Assembly (NCBI RefSeq): GCF_029914245.1
Contig: NZ_JARYZI010000002.1
Coordinates: 348,579-412,578, forward strand
Reading direction: 5' to 3'
Origin: Fusibacter bizertensis
GTDB lineage: Bacteria; Bacillota; Clostridia; Peptostreptococcales; Acidaminobacteraceae
DNA length: 64,000 nucleotides
The notes under the pieces were generated by a model. It worked only from the letters and a program-made list of their open reading frames with translations, was not told the origin of the DNA and did not search any database. Positions within the stretch are counted from its first letter, which is position 1; each line of letters starts with the position of its first letter. The translations under genes and the position numbers were made by a program. Shown here in pieces: positions 1 through 9,164 of this stretch.

Positions 1-215
1 ATATTGACCGATGGATCTGTTAGGTTGAACCCCTCAAATATAATCGCGCCCTCTGTTGGTTTTTCAAGTAAATTGATGCACCGAAGCAACGTACTTTTAC
101 CTGACCCACTTGGTCCAATAATAACTACTACTTCACCCTGATTTATCACTTGATCGATTTGTTTTAATACTTCTAACTCACCGAAGGACTTACATAATTT
201 CTTTATCTCAATCAC
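1..215 (-). CDS. Polar amino-acid ABC transporter ATP-binding protein (N-terminal part only)
   Basis: The N-terminal 71 residues of an ABC ATPase are present; the rest lies beyond the left edge. The Walker A motif GPSGSGKST is clear and is followed by [11 protein letters not shown], typical of GlnQ/HisP/ArtP-type ATPases that energise uptake of polar amino acids. I place the start at a GTG (213-215) with a GGAGG site upstream. It overlaps the permease stop by 8 bases, so translation is probably coupled. It is the third gene of a binding protein - permease - ATPase set. Confidence 0.9.
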   Translation of the reverse strand, partial: MIEIKKLCKSFGELEVLKQIDQVINQGEVVVIIGPSGSGKSTLLRCINLLEKPTEGAIIFEGFNLTDPSVN

Positions 216-846
216 CTACGTGCATCCTCCTTTCAAATTTTTGCATCACTTTTGAAAGCGTAAAAGTTAAACAAAAGTAAACTAAAGCTGCAATCACCAG
301 AGGTTCAAAAGCAATAAATGTAATGCCTCGAATTGTATCAGTATTATACATCAAATCATGTATCCCAATTACAGAAACGATGGCTGACTCTTTGATCAAC
401 ACGATAAACTCGTTACCTAGTGCAGGCAATATGTTTTTCATCGCCTGTGGGATAATAATCTCTTTATAAGTTAAAAAAGCAGGCATTCCAAGTGATCTTG
501 CAGCTTCCATCTGACCTTTATCGACAGCACCTATACCAGCTCTAATAATTTCAGCAATATAAGCTGCGCTGTTTACACTCATGGCGATGACACCAGCTGC
601 AAGCATCGGTAAGTCACTAATGCCGTAGTACACGATGTACAGCTGGATCAATAATGGGGTGCCACGTATAAATTCTATATATGCTACTGCTATACTCTTT
701 AGTACCTTGTTCTTTGATGTCTTCATCAAAGCAAGAGCCAATCCGCCAAATAATCCAAAGACTACTGTTAAAGCAGATAGTAAAAGCGTATATCCAGTTC
801 CAGATAAGAAAAATTTATAATACTTCGGTAAAAAACTAAAATTCAT
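208..846 (-). CDS. Polar amino-acid ABC transporter permease
   Basis: A 212-aa inner-membrane permease of the His/Glu/Gln/Arg/opine family. Several hydrophobic segments are visible, and the EAA loop that contacts the ATPase is recognisable ([20 protein letters not shown], about residues 115-134). The start codon overlaps the stop of the binding-protein gene by one base (TAATG), and the 3' end overlaps the ATPase start, so the three genes form one transcript. The exact substrate cannot be read from the permease. Its position downstream of argGH under an arginine-type T-box makes arginine or a relative the best guess. Confidence 0.92.
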   Translation of the reverse strand: MNFSFLPKYYKFFLSGTGYTLLLSALTVVFGLFGGLALALMKTSKNKVLKSIAVAYIEFIRGTPLLIQLYIVYYGISDLPMLAAGVIAMSVNSAAYIAEIIRAGIGAVDKGQMEAARSLGMPAFLTYKEIIIPQAMKNILPALGNEFIVLIKESAIVSVIGIHDLMYNTDTIRGITFIAFEPLVIAALVYFCLTFTLSKVMQKFERRMHVGD

Positions 847-1733
847 TACTCACCTTCACTGAGCAACATTGCATCTGAAATAACTTGATCCATTTCACCA
901 GAATCTAACATGTCTTGAATAGCAGCGTTAATGGCATCTAAGAAATCACCAGAATCCTTTTGAACAGCTACAGCAGATCCACCTTCACTTCCTAAATCTA
1001 TACCATTAAGCGCTAAATCATCATTTGCGTTAGCATATTGCTTACCAACTGGTTCAGCAATAATCAAACCATCAACTTTTCCTGTTTTAAGTTCTAGAAT
1101 CAAGTTCGGAATCTTATCAATTGCTTTTGCCTTAGAATTTGTAAAAACTGTTTTGGCAAGTTCTTCTTGAATAGTTGCTTTTTGAACGCCTAAAGTCTTA
1201 CCGTCAAAAGCTTCAATTGTGTTTAAATCAGCTGCATCTTTACTTAAAACAAGCATAGTTTGACGTGCTTCATAATACACAATAGAAAAATCTACAGATT
1301 GTTTACGTTCATCGGTTGGCGTCATGCCAGAAACGATTAAATCTATCTTGCCTGCAGTAAGTGCTGGTAACAAACCATCAAATTTCATGTCTAAAATTTC
1401 GAGCTTAACCCCTATGCTGTCTGCAATTTTTTGAGCGATATCGATATCAAATCCTACAATAGTATCTTTACCATCTACCTCTAAGTGAAACTCGAAAGGT
1501 GGATAATCTGCGGATGTTCCCAATACAAGAGTACCTTTATCTTTGATCTTTTGAAGTTTACTTGCCACTGCTTCAGTTGCCATTGTTTCTGTTGCTACTG
1601 TTTCAGTTGTTTGTGTTGCCAGTGTTGTTTCTACCGTTGTTTCCGTATTCGCTTCTGCTTTGCCGCAGCCTGCAAGTGTAAAGAGCATCACCACAGTTAA
1701 AGTAATTATAAGTCCCCATTTAGATTTCATCAT
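846..1733 (-). CDS. Amino-acid ABC transporter substrate-binding lipoprotein
   Basis: A 295-aa family 3 solute-binding protein. It has a lipoprotein signal peptide with lipobox TLAGC (Cys23), then an unusually Thr/Glu-rich low-complexity linker (about residues 27-58) and a periplasmic-binding fold starting with KIKDKGTLVLGTSADYPPFE, characteristic of polar amino-acid receptors. A GGAGG site precedes the ATG. Only 44 bases separate it from argH and no terminator hairpin is visible there, so it is probably read from the argGH transcript. The Thr-rich tether likely holds the receptor off the membrane. Confidence 0.92.
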   Translation of the reverse strand: MMKSKWGLIITLTVVMLFTLAGCGKAEANTETTVETTLATQTTETVATETMATEAVASKLQKIKDKGTLVLGTSADYPPFEFHLEVDGKDTIVGFDIDIAQKIADSIGVKLEILDMKFDGLLPALTAGKIDLIVSGMTPTDERKQSVDFSIVYYEARQTMLVLSKDAADLNTIEAFDGKTLGVQKATIQEELAKTVFTNSKAKAIDKIPNLILELKTGKVDGLIIAEPVGKQYANANDDLALNGIDLGSEGGSAVAVQKDSGDFLDAINAAIQDMLDSGEMDQVISDAMLLSEGE

Positions 1734-1777
1734 TTTATATTTCCTCCATTTAAATTTATATTTATATTTTTAACTTC

Positions 1778-3169
1778 TTATACCAATTGATCCATATAGG
1801 TTTTGGCTTTATGAATCATCTCAAGTGTTGATTCTTTTGAAGTAGAACCATAAGATTTTTTGGCTTCAACCACTGAGCTGAGTTCTAGATGCTTATAAAC
1901 ATCACTGTCAAACAAAGCACTAAATTGTTTCAATTGAGAGAGGCTCAAATCTTCTATGGCACAACCCGTTTGTACACATATTTTTACGATACTACCGGTT
2001 ATATGGTGGCACTCTCTAAAAGGAAGTCCCTTCATCACTAAGTAATCCGCCAAATCTGTTGCATTGAGAAAACCTTGTTTTGCAGCTTTGTTCATCTCGA
2101 CAGTATTAAATCGCGTCTCACTTAACATAGCTGTAAATACTTCTAGACACATCTGTATGGTTTCAACCGAATCAAATAGACCTTCCTTGTCCTCTTGCAT
2201 ATCCTTATTATAAGCAAGTGGCAATCCCTTCATCACAGTTAAGATGCTCATGAGATTCCCATATACTCGCCCTGTCTTACCTCTAACCAGCTCTGCTACA
2301 TCTGGATTTTTCTTTTGTGGCATGATACTACTCCCAGTTGTATAGGCATCACTAATTTCAACAAAAGCATACTCGGAGCTGCTCCACAAGATTAGTTCTT
2401 CTGAAAACCTACTAAGATGCATCATCATAATCGCTACCACACTATTGAACTCTATGACAAAATCTCTGTCTGAAACTGCATCCATAGCATGTTCACTGAT
2501 CTCATTAAAATCAAGTAGATTTTTAAGCAATTCTCTATTTGTTTTGTAATTTACACCAGCAAGTGCTCCTGATCCAAGTGGTAAAACCGATGTACGCTTA
2601 AGTGTATCTGTTAGTCTTTCATAATCTCGCTTAAACATTTGATAATATGTCATAAGATGAAAACCCAGTCTAATAGGTTGCGCCCTTTGAAGGTGCGTAT
2701 ATCCTGGCAAAATATCATCCACATATGCTTCGCTTAATTCTAGTAGTAATTTCATCAGCGATGCTGTTTGATTTTGTATCTCAGTAACTTTATGCACGAC
2801 ATATAGTCTAAGATCAACTGCAACTTGATCGTTACGACTTCTAGCAGTATGAAGCTTTTTTCCAATATCACCAATCTTATCAATTAATAATGACTCTATC
2901 ATCATGTGAATATCTTCATACTTAATATCAAAATCGGTTTTTCCTTCCTCTATTACTTTTTTTAGATCAAACTCGATTTCAGCTAGTCCATTTTGTATTG
3001 CTTCACATTCCTTTGCTGTAAGGATGCCAATCTCAGCTAGCATTGTACTGTGCGCCATTGAGCCTTTTATATCTTGAGAAAACAATTTGTAATCAAAACC
3101 TATCGAAGCATTGAACTTTTCTAACAAGTCACTCGATCCACTTATAAAGCGTCCTTGCCATGCTTTCAT
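1778..3169 (-). CDS. argH: Argininosuccinate lyase
   Basis: A 463-aa member of the fumarase/aspartase superfamily, normal length for ArgH. It cleaves argininosuccinate to arginine and fumarate, the last step of arginine synthesis, in the cytosol. The superfamily signature [12 protein letters not shown] lies near residue 280 with the catalytic serine loop. The N-terminus ([20 protein letters not shown]) matches ArgH. It begins inside the end of argG with an ATGA overlap, so the pair is translationally coupled. Confidence 0.97.
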   Translation of the reverse strand: MKAWQGRFISGSSDLLEKFNASIGFDYKLFSQDIKGSMAHSTMLAEIGILTAKECEAIQNGLAEIEFDLKKVIEEGKTDFDIKYEDIHMMIESLLIDKIGDIGKKLHTARSRNDQVAVDLRLYVVHKVTEIQNQTASLMKLLLELSEAYVDDILPGYTHLQRAQPIRLGFHLMTYYQMFKRDYERLTDTLKRTSVLPLGSGALAGVNYKTNRELLKNLLDFNEISEHAMDAVSDRDFVIEFNSVVAIMMMHLSRFSEELILWSSSEYAFVEISDAYTTGSSIMPQKKNPDVAELVRGKTGRVYGNLMSILTVMKGLPLAYNKDMQEDKEGLFDSVETIQMCLEVFTAMLSETRFNTVEMNKAAKQGFLNATDLADYLVMKGLPFRECHHITGSIVKICVQTGCAIEDLSLSQLKQFSALFDSDVYKHLELSSVVEAKKSYGSTSKESTLEMIHKAKTYMDQLV

Positions 3170-4455
3170 ACGGCCACATCTTCTTCTATATATACCTTAG
3201 TCATGCCGTTATCAATATGGAGTTGTTTTGTGATCCCATCTTGCACCTTTAACTCTGGATGATTTTGTTCCATAATCGCTTTAATCTTGATTGGCAAAGT
3301 AAATAAATTAATAAAACCTTCTGCATCTTTCTGATTGTATACTTCGTCTGCACCAAACGTTACAAACTCTTCACTGTAAAGTGAATATGGCGAATTGGCT
3401 GCAACCGCTGCACACTGACCTTTATAAAGCTTGATTTTTACACTTCCAGTAACCTTTTGTTGCGTTGTTTCTACAAAAGCTTCAAGTGCATCCTTTAGCG
3501 GTGTAAACCACTGCCCATCATAGATGAGTTCACTATATTTCAAGCTAATTTGTTTTTTATATGCCATCGTCTGACGATCGAGAACAAGTTTTTCAAGTGC
3601 TTTATGCGCCTCATACAAAACCGTACCAGCAGGTGTTTCATAAACACCTCTAGACTTCATACCGACCAATCGATTTTCAACGATATCCTTGATTCCAACG
3701 CCATGTTGCCCTGCGACCATATTTAGATACTCAATAAGCTTTACAGGCGACATACTCTGTCCTTCGACTTTTACTGGAATACCTTTTTCAAAACTTATTG
3801 TCACTGTTTGAGGGACATCAGGTGCATGTTCAGGAGAGGTACACCATTTATAAACTGTTTGCGGATGTTCATTCCAAGGGTCTTCCAAATCGCCACCTTC
3901 GTGGCTGATATGCCATAAATTCTCGTCTCTTGAGTAAATATCTTTTTTTGTTACCGTCAATGGAATTTGATGTTTTTGAGCATAATCGATGCAGTCTTCT
4001 CTTGATTTTAAAGACCAGATTCGCCAAGGTGCTATAATCTCCATATCAGGTGCTAAACCTTTGATACCAGCTTCAAATCGAACTTGGTCATTTCCTTTAC
4101 CGGTAGCACCATGTGCTATTGCCACAGCCCCTTCTTGCTTAGCAATTTCTACTAGTACTTTTGCAATAAGTGGTCTTGCATATGCAGTGCCTAGTAAATA
4201 ATCATCTTCATAAATCGCGCCTGACTTGATACCGGGATAAAGATAATCGGTAACAAACTGTTCTTTTACATCAGCAATATATACTTTTGAGGCACCTGCA
4301 TTAAGTGCTTTTTTCCAAACTTGATCATAATCTTCTTTTTGACCGACATCTATGCATGCTGCTATTACATCATAGTCATGCTCAACTTGTAACCATTTTA
4401 AAATGACAGAAGTATCTAGTCCGCCAGAGTATGCTAAAACAACTTTCTTTTTCAT
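3166..4455 (-). CDS. argG: Argininosuccinate synthase
   Basis: A 429-aa ATP-pyrophosphatase enzyme that joins citrulline and aspartate to argininosuccinate. The PP-loop SGGLDTS is at residues 10-16. I chose the ATG at 4453-4455 because GGAGG lies five bases upstream and the protein then begins [16 protein letters not shown], as in other ArgG; an in-frame ATG 14 codons earlier lacks a ribosome site. The 3' end overlaps argH by ATGA. A T-box leader with a strong promoter lies directly upstream. Confidence 0.97.
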   Translation of the reverse strand: MKKKVVLAYSGGLDTSVILKWLQVEHDYDVIAACIDVGQKEDYDQVWKKALNAGASKVYIADVKEQFVTDYLYPGIKSGAIYEDDYLLGTAYARPLIAKVLVEIAKQEGAVAIAHGATGKGNDQVRFEAGIKGLAPDMEIIAPWRIWSLKSREDCIDYAQKHQIPLTVTKKDIYSRDENLWHISHEGGDLEDPWNEHPQTVYKWCTSPEHAPDVPQTVTISFEKGIPVKVEGQSMSPVKLIEYLNMVAGQHGVGIKDIVENRLVGMKSRGVYETPAGTVLYEAHKALEKLVLDRQTMAYKKQISLKYSELIYDGQWFTPLKDALEAFVETTQQKVTGSVKIKLYKGQCAAVAANSPYSLYSEEFVTFGADEVYNQKDAEGFINLFTLPIKIKAIMEQNHPELKVQDGITKQLHIDNGMTKVYIEEDVAV

Positions 4456-4519
4456 AACGACCTCCATTTTGAATGCATTATACGCATTTATATACATTTA
4501 TTTGGATTATTATACATTT

Positions 4520-4855
4520 ATGGCATAAAAAAAATAACCCATCAGGATTATATATTAAGCACTTATCACTTTAGAGCTAGCACCCAAAATACAATTCCTC
4601 ATCTTGGGACGAATTTCTCCGCGGTACCACCCAACTTAGCTAAAAGCTCTCTTTAATTCAGTACAGGCAATGGTTGCCGATACCTATTCCTTTTAACGGA
4701 GGACTTCCGTCTTGCCTTACATTATACACTTTCTTGCAAGATGCTTAAAAAAGTTCTCAATAGTTTAGCTTTCGTACAGGCTCTCACCTTCCCTGTATCG
4801 CTGGACAGGCACCACTATATTTGCTTTTTTTCTAACGCATTTTTATATGAACTTG
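4520..4855 (-). promoter_or_regulatory. T-box leader of argGH (arginine specifier)
   Basis: The minus-strand leader holds the T-box core GGGTGGTACCGC (4621-4632), followed by the usual TTCGTCCC antiterminator arm. A Stem I-like region with the GGGAAGGTGAGAGCC block lies at about 4777-4797. In the specifier loop the triplet before the closing CTTTTTT arm reads AGA (4755-4757), an arginine codon. A competing terminator can be drawn from CCC..AGGA and TCCT..GGG ahead of TTATTTTTTTT (about 4524-4610). Uncharged tRNA-Arg would favour readthrough into argGH. The specifier is read by eye and needs structural alignment. Confidence 0.88.
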
Positions 4856-4861
4856 TGGTTA

Positions 4862-4890
4862 ATTATACATAGGTGTTATTATCATGTCAA
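4862..4890 (-). promoter_or_regulatory. Promoter of the argGH T-box transcript
   Basis: Perfect minus-strand sigmaA promoter: TTGACA (4885-4890), 17-base spacer, TATAAT (4862-4867). It sits just upstream of the T-box leader and just past the 3' end of the neighbouring phosphatase gene. Confidence 0.88.
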
Positions 4891-4933
4891 CACCAATTTT
4901 AAAATATTTTTAAGTTTTTATATATATATTTTT

Positions 4934-6190
4934 TTATATGGATTCTATGAAATGATGGATAACAATATCACCACTTTGCTTAACTTGTGCATAACAGGCA
5001 TCCACACCGTTATAATGCGAATCCAGCGTATCTCCTGAAGAGAAAATTGTATAAACTAAACCCTGATGATTTATTTCAAAACCTTCTGCTCTCGCCTCAT
5101 GCCCACGTAACATTTTCCAAATCCCTATCTTTTCTGCATAGGCATTAAAATGTTCATGCGTAAATTTAAATCGCTTATATGCCATTTTATAATCCTCTCC
5201 ACCATTATAAGGATCACTCCACATTAAATTTTCTAAGATTGTAGCGCCTGCATTATCCAGTTCAGGATAACAAGTTAGCATACTTAATGTTTCTATAAAG
5301 TCATAAGGTTGAGTAAAATCAAGGTGATCACGTCCGAAAAACGGTTTCGGAAGACCACCATGTACACACTGAACTACACCACTCTCGGTCCAGATAAATG
5401 CGATGTAAGGCAAATGATCAAATAACATAAAGTAATCTTCCAATAGTTTTATCTCTATACCTCTGCCATCATTTATTATTTGTTCTAAGTATTTTGGAAA
5501 GTAATCGACCAATTGATCTTGATCAGGAATTCTGTAGGGAAGTTTTATGGTGCCATCTTCTTGGAATTTTCCACCGTCGTGATTTCCTCTTAATAGATAT
5601 ATATTTTCTGGAAACAAAATTTTAAGTAGTAGAATCCTTTCAAGTGTTTTTAGATGGGCTTTTCCTCGATCAACATAGTCACCCATAAATATCAATTTTA
5701 TTTTCACATCAGTAGCAACTTTATGATAAAAATCAGTTGCATCTAAAAGCTTTACAACCGATTGATCATCAGAATGTACATCTCCTATAACGATATATTC
5801 AATATCTAAATCATTTTTAGAAAACATATAAACGCCATGTGCCAACTTGCTATCTTCTGCCTGTGGCAGTATCTGTTTCACATCTATATTATTCTCTATC
5901 AAAATTTGATTTGCTATGGATTGTTCGTTTTTAATAATATCCATTACTTCAACTATAAGATGTTGATGAAGCTTATTGATCACTGAAAAATCAAATGATT
6001 CATTCATCAATGCTTCAGTATGATAAATCGGCCAGTGTGCGTCTATAAACGCATCGATGCTGTATTTGATTTTAGTGCCCTTTTCTGCTTTATACATACT
6101 ATCTACTTTAAGCGTCTTTACTTGCTTTATTAGAAGTAGAAGCGACGATATGATATCTTGCTGTTTAGTCGTTGGACTTTTTTTGATCAT
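4934..6190 (-). CDS. PPP-family (PP1/PP2A-like) metallophosphatase
   Basis: A 418-aa protein with all signature motifs of phosphoprotein phosphatases in order: GDVHSD (about residue 133), GDYVDRG (about 167), LRGNHDG (about 198), HGGLP (about 278), WSDP and RGHEA (about 360). These coordinate two metal ions in Ser/Thr phosphatases and in the related symmetrical Ap4A hydrolases. About 115 N-terminal residues precede the catalytic domain and I do not recognise them. Transcribed alone on the minus strand. The target is unknown; bacterial members dephosphorylate proteins or nucleotides. Confidence 0.85.
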   Translation of the reverse strand: MIKKSPTTKQQDIISSLLLLIKQVKTLKVDSMYKAEKGTKIKYSIDAFIDAHWPIYHTEALMNESFDFSVINKLHQHLIVEVMDIIKNEQSIANQILIENNIDVKQILPQAEDSKLAHGVYMFSKNDLDIEYIVIGDVHSDDQSVVKLLDATDFYHKVATDVKIKLIFMGDYVDRGKAHLKTLERILLLKILFPENIYLLRGNHDGGKFQEDGTIKLPYRIPDQDQLVDYFPKYLEQIINDGRGIEIKLLEDYFMLFDHLPYIAFIWTESGVVQCVHGGLPKPFFGRDHLDFTQPYDFIETLSMLTCYPELDNAGATILENLMWSDPYNGGEDYKMAYKRFKFTHEHFNAYAEKIGIWKMLRGHEARAEGFEINHQGLVYTIFSSGDTLDSHYNGVDACYAQVKQSGDIVIHHFIESI

Positions 6191-6246
6191 TTCAAACTCC
6201 TTAAACTATGTCTAATATAATCATAACATCTGCTCATTTTATTGCA

Positions 6247-6273
6247 AAGAAAAAACCTCGATAAACCGAGGTT
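6247..6273 (-). terminator. Rho-independent terminator of the 56-aa gene
   Basis: Minus-strand stem AACCTCG/CGAGGTT with a six-base loop followed by TTTTTTC. It separates the small T-box-controlled gene from the downstream phosphatase, so the T-box does not act on the phosphatase. Confidence 0.9.
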
Positions 6274-6302
6274 AGAAATTAATAGTTGCTCTTATCAAGT
6301 AC

Positions 6303-6473
6303 TTAGTCCCATTTAGGTTTTGAACCAAAGAAATTATAGCCCTGAAATGGCGCCTTTTCTTGATTCTTCTGAAAATTTGTTTTCACAAAGTTTCCCTTTA
6401 CATGGTCTTCGCCTTTAGGTAACAAATCATTTTTAACATTTTCAACATTTGTCGTTTGATTTTCCATTTTCAT
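6303..6473 (-). CDS. Orphan 56-aa protein under T-box control
   Basis: A short gene preceded by AAGGAGG and ATG (6471-6473). It encodes a hydrophilic 56-aa protein without signal peptide or membrane segment. It starts MKMENQTTNVENVKNDLLPK, is rich in Asn, Lys and Gln, and ends in an aromatic stretch, GYNFFGSKPKWD. It lies between a T-box leader with its own promoter and a strong terminator, so it is the only gene in its transcript. I recognise no family. The dedicated tRNA-sensing leader argues it is expressed and linked to amino-acid shortage. Confidence 0.8.
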   Translation of the reverse strand: MKMENQTTNVENVKNDLLPKGEDHVKGNFVKTNFQKNQEKAPFQGYNFFGSKPKWD

Positions 6474-6519
6474 AAACTAATCCTCCTTATTCAAACAATA
6501 TAAGCACCACATTACAAAT

Positions 6520-6795
6520 AAAAAAACCGCGTCACTACGCTTTAATTAAAGCTGTAGGGACGAGGTTTATGCTCGCGGTACCACCCTTTTTGCCACTTGG
6601 GCCACTTATTGAACTCTATCAAGTTCGTCGTCTATAACGGGACTTCCCGTTCATCCTTACTTAGTTCAGAATGAATGCTCCAGAGTGATTTAGATCTATG
6701 CTCTTCATCGATTTTCACCAACCACCGACTCTCTAAAAGAAGTTTTTATAGATACCGCTCTCTTTCAACACATTGCTATAAAGTTTTATATATTG
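6520..6795 (-). promoter_or_regulatory. T-box leader upstream of the 56-aa gene (specifier read as ATC, Ile)
   Basis: T-box core GGGTGGTACCGCGAGC (6571-6586) is followed by a large terminator hairpin (about 6527-6568; CCTCGTC..GACGCGG outer stem, CTACAGCTTT/AAAGCGTAG inner) and a T7 run. Stem I contains GAGAGTCGGTGGTTGGTG. The specifier position, placed by analogy with the two other T-boxes in the window (AA-triplet-A-CTC), reads ATC (6687-6689), isoleucine. TCA or CAC would result if the loop is shifted by a base or two. Confidence 0.88.
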
Positions 6796-6801
6796 TAGTC
6801 G

Positions 6802-6830
6802 ATTTTAGCAGGATAGTAGCATACTGTCAA
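6802..6830 (-). promoter_or_regulatory. Promoter of the orphan T-box transcript
   Basis: Minus-strand TTGACA (6825-6830), 17-base spacer and TAAAAT (6802-6807), directly upstream of the T-box leader. Confidence 0.85.
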
Positions 6831-6884
6831 TAAGTTTTCAGAAAATTCCGACTATATTTTTAGTCTTATAATTTTTTTTGAATT

Positions 6885-7490
6885 TTAGAGTACTTTTAAT
6901 TGGAATTGTTGACTAGTCATGCCATAAATTAGTCGGTCACTCCATTTACCATGTACAAGTTGATGCGCATATAATTCTGCCTCTTTTACGAATCCAAGTT
7001 TCACCATCACCCGTTCAGAAGCACGATTTTCCTTTGCGCATCCTGTTGTGATTTTGTGAATACCAATTGACAGAAAAGCAAATTCTATAACAGCTTCACC
7101 AGCTTCAGTAACAATTCCATTTCCCCAATAATCAGATTTGATGAAATAGCCGAGTTCAACAAGGCTCGATACATTACTATCTTCATGTCTTCGCTCGAGT
7201 ATTGTAAACCCAATTTCACCAATGTATGCACCACTTGCTCTTTCAATTATTGCAAAAAAATATTTGTCTCTCACAGGTGAATCTATTGCTGCAATAGCTG
7301 TTTCTAAATTCACCTTTACAGCTTCAAGATCTGTTGCATAGAGATCCATCAAATAATACATTTCCTTTTCCGCTGTAAGCAAAGAACTTAGCCCAAGAAA
7401 ATCACTTGCAATATGATCTCTAATGATCAGTCTATCTGTTTCAATCTTAATAGGTTTACTTGTTTGGGTTTGCACCTTTTCTTCTGGCAT
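6885..7490 (-). CDS. GNAT acetyltransferase (RimJ/RimL type)
   Basis: A 201-aa acetyl-CoA-dependent N-acetyltransferase. The N-terminal ETDRLIIRDH strand and the acetyl-CoA loop region LGYFIKSDYWGNGIVTEAG, followed by CAKENRASERVMVKLGF, are typical of the RimJ/RimL branch, which acetylates protein N-termini or small molecules. Last gene of a six-gene minus-strand operon; its start overlaps the end of the 64-aa membrane gene by 35 bases, with AAAGGAAAT as ribosome site. Substrate unknown. Confidence 0.88.
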   Translation of the reverse strand: MPEEKVQTQTSKPIKIETDRLIIRDHIASDFLGLSSLLTAEKEMYYLMDLYATDLEAVKVNLETAIAAIDSPVRDKYFFAIIERASGAYIGEIGFTILERRHEDSNVSSLVELGYFIKSDYWGNGIVTEAGEAVIEFAFLSIGIHKITTGCAKENRASERVMVKLGFVKEAELYAHQLVHGKWSDRLIYGMTSQQFQLKVL

Positions 7491-7650
7491 AGATTTTATT
7501 TCCTTTCACAAACTTCTTATATGCGCTATTGGATAACAAATTTAAACCCGTAACAATCGCTAAAAAAATAAATGATAGCAACAAAAAAAACGTTACAAAG
7601 TATTGTATGATGTTTTTAAACGTTTCTATGCTTCGCTGCTTAATCTTCAT
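7456..7650 (-). CDS. Small single-pass membrane protein
   Basis: A 64-aa protein with one long hydrophobic segment (about residues 15-40) and a very basic C-terminus (KGNKIYARRKGANPNK). Its AAAGGAG ribosome site overlaps the stop of the upstream acetyltransferase gene, four bases before the ATG, which supports real, coupled translation. It overlaps the following GNAT gene. No family recognised. Confidence 0.65.
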   Translation of the reverse strand: MKIKQRSIETFKNIIQYFVTFFLLLSFIFLAIVTGLNLLSNSAYKKFVKGNKIYARRKGANPNK

Positions 7651-7654
7651 AATT

Positions 7655-8110
7655 TCACTCCTTTATATCTTTGATATAACAGATCAATCTATTTACTTCT
7701 CGAAAGCCTAGAGCTTGATGAAAAGCTTGGCTTTGTTGATTGTCATCTTCTATATCTGAAGCCATCTGAGTACAACCCTTTTGTATAGCCCAAATCTGAG
7801 CTTGAGTAACTAGGTCTTTAGATACATTTTTACGTCTGAACTCTGGTATAACATAAATACCTTCAATATAACCTACCGGGCTATTTGTAGCACCTTCAAC
7901 ATAATCGTTTCTTAAAGAAGCGTGGACAAATCCTATAGGCAAATCATCCATTATCGCAAGATAAATCACTTGATCATCTAAAGCGGATAATGCTTCAAAT
8001 TCATCTCGTAACTCATGGTATTCATTTTCTGGCCATAAATCAATGCCCATACTTGTTAAATCATCTAGATATACTAAATTTAATGGTTGGATGTCATAGT
8101 TGATTTTCAT
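7655..8110 (-). CDS. Aminoglycoside 6'-N-acetyltransferase-like GNAT
   Basis: A 151-aa GNAT enzyme that closely resembles the chromosomal AAC(6')-I group. Shared features are an LWP motif near the start, ASLRNDYVEGATNSPV, YIEGIYVIPEFRRK and KGCTQMASD..N..SQAFHQALGF, with the aromatic C-terminal end. Family members acetylate the 6'-amino group of aminoglycosides using acetyl-CoA. Length is normal for the family. It is the fourth gene of the operon starting at 9913. Resistance is an inference from family resemblance; many chromosomal relatives have other natural substrates. Confidence 0.82.
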   Translation of the reverse strand: MKINYDIQPLNLVYLDDLTSMGIDLWPENEYHELRDEFEALSALDDQVIYLAIMDDLPIGFVHASLRNDYVEGATNSPVGYIEGIYVIPEFRRKNVSKDLVTQAQIWAIQKGCTQMASDIEDDNQQSQAFHQALGFREVNRLICYIKDIKE

Positions 8111-8114
8111 ATTA

Positions 8115-8630
8115 TTATCCTTTCATAAGCTTGCTTAAAGCATTGAAGCTTATAATATCGTTGATTTCATATACAAATTTTATGCGTTCTTCAATGCCAC
8201 CTGCTACACCACCCCTTAATAAGATAGGGGTATAGTCTAAGTCTAAGGCACCCCTATATGTTGAGAGTATACAGTACTCAGCTCTATAACCTGTGATCAC
8301 AACAGTATCCACGTCATGCTCTTTAAAAAATTCGTCTAGTCCAGTTTTGTTAAAACTATTGCCATAATACTTATGAAATCTACGTTCTAAATTTTGAGCA
8401 TTTGAAGATTCCTCCAATGGTCTTAATGCATCGATTATTTCAAAAGAATCAGCACCGGGAACTACGCCATCAAACTCCGAAACATCTTGAATCCACGCTA
8501 TCGGCAAATTAGCATCTCTAAACAAAGGCAGAACTGCATTGATGTATTCGCACGCTTGATCCATGCTCTCTTTTGCATAACCATTATAATATGCTTTTTG
8601 TAAGTCGACGATTAATAATCCGAGTTTCAT
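8115..8630 (-). CDS. Isochorismatase-like cysteine hydrolase
   Basis: A 171-aa member of the isochorismatase/nicotinamidase fold. The N-terminal LGLLIVDLQKAYYNGY supplies the catalytic Asp, and VVITGYRAEYCILSTYRGALDLDY contains the nucleophilic Cys. Such enzymes hydrolyse amides such as nicotinamide or ureides in the cytosol. It lies 4 bases upstream of the AAC(6')-like gene in the same operon. The actual substrate cannot be told. Confidence 0.86.
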   Translation of the reverse strand: MKLGLLIVDLQKAYYNGYAKESMDQACEYINAVLPLFRDANLPIAWIQDVSEFDGVVPGADSFEIIDALRPLEESSNAQNLERRFHKYYGNSFNKTGLDEFFKEHDVDTVVITGYRAEYCILSTYRGALDLDYTPILLRGGVAGGIEERIKFVYEINDIISFNALSKLMKG

Positions 8631-8642
8631 TTGTACCTCCCA

Positions 8643-9164
8643 CTAAACTTTTTTATTCATAAGTTGCGCTAAAATTTCTCTAAACGCTTGTAGTTCTGCT
8701 TCATTTTTAAATGCACTTTTAGGAACGATATAAGCCATTACCTCACTAACATATACATATAAAAAGGTCTTTGTCTCATTTACTTTTTCAACCATATTAT
8801 AATTTGTAAAACTCTCAAGTGTTTTATCGGAAATTTGTGATGCATCTGCTACAAGTTCGTGCGCTCCTACAATGCCTGGCACTCTCCCTGCATTTAAAAG
8901 TTTCTTGATTTTACTTGCAATTCTCGACTTATACCACTTAGCATAAAAAATCATCCACATTAGAGCAACTCCAGAAAAAATTACCATTAAAAAGGCATAT
9001 GGTATCTCCATTATTGGGCTTAAAAAATTAGGTACTATTAGATAAATAATTGGAAAAAGAAACCGTTGTATAAAAAGCGACCTCTTCATCACTGGTGATG
9101 TCTCGATAAAATTAATGTTAAATCCTATATAATCATCTTGTGAAAGTTCGTAATTGATCTTCAT
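8643..9164 (-). CDS. YcxB-like membrane protein
   Basis: A 173-aa protein with two adjacent transmembrane helices (about residues 32-72) followed by a cytosolic beta-rich domain ending in YIVPKSAFKNEAELQAFREIL, the typical YcxB-like C-terminus. Function of the family is unknown. The start overlaps the upstream metallophosphoesterase stop by one base (TAATG). Confidence 0.75.
   Translation of the reverse strand: MKINYELSQDDYIGFNINFIETSPVMKRSLFIQRFLFPIIYLIVPNFLSPIMEIPYAFLMVIFSGVALMWMIFYAKWYKSRIASKIKKLLNAGRVPGIVGAHELVADASQISDKTLESFTNYNMVEKVNETKTFLYVYVSEVMAYIVPKSAFKNEAELQAFREILAQLMNKKV

Noticed and set aside
1485..1700. Cys-rich plus-strand ORF (71 codons)
   Set aside because: It is the antisense of the Thr-rich linker of the binding lipoprotein; the Cys/Phe codons come from reversed ACA/GAA codons.
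6190..6303. Ile T-box controlling the PPP phosphatase
   Set aside because: A strong terminator at 6247-6273 lies between the T-box gene and the phosphatase.
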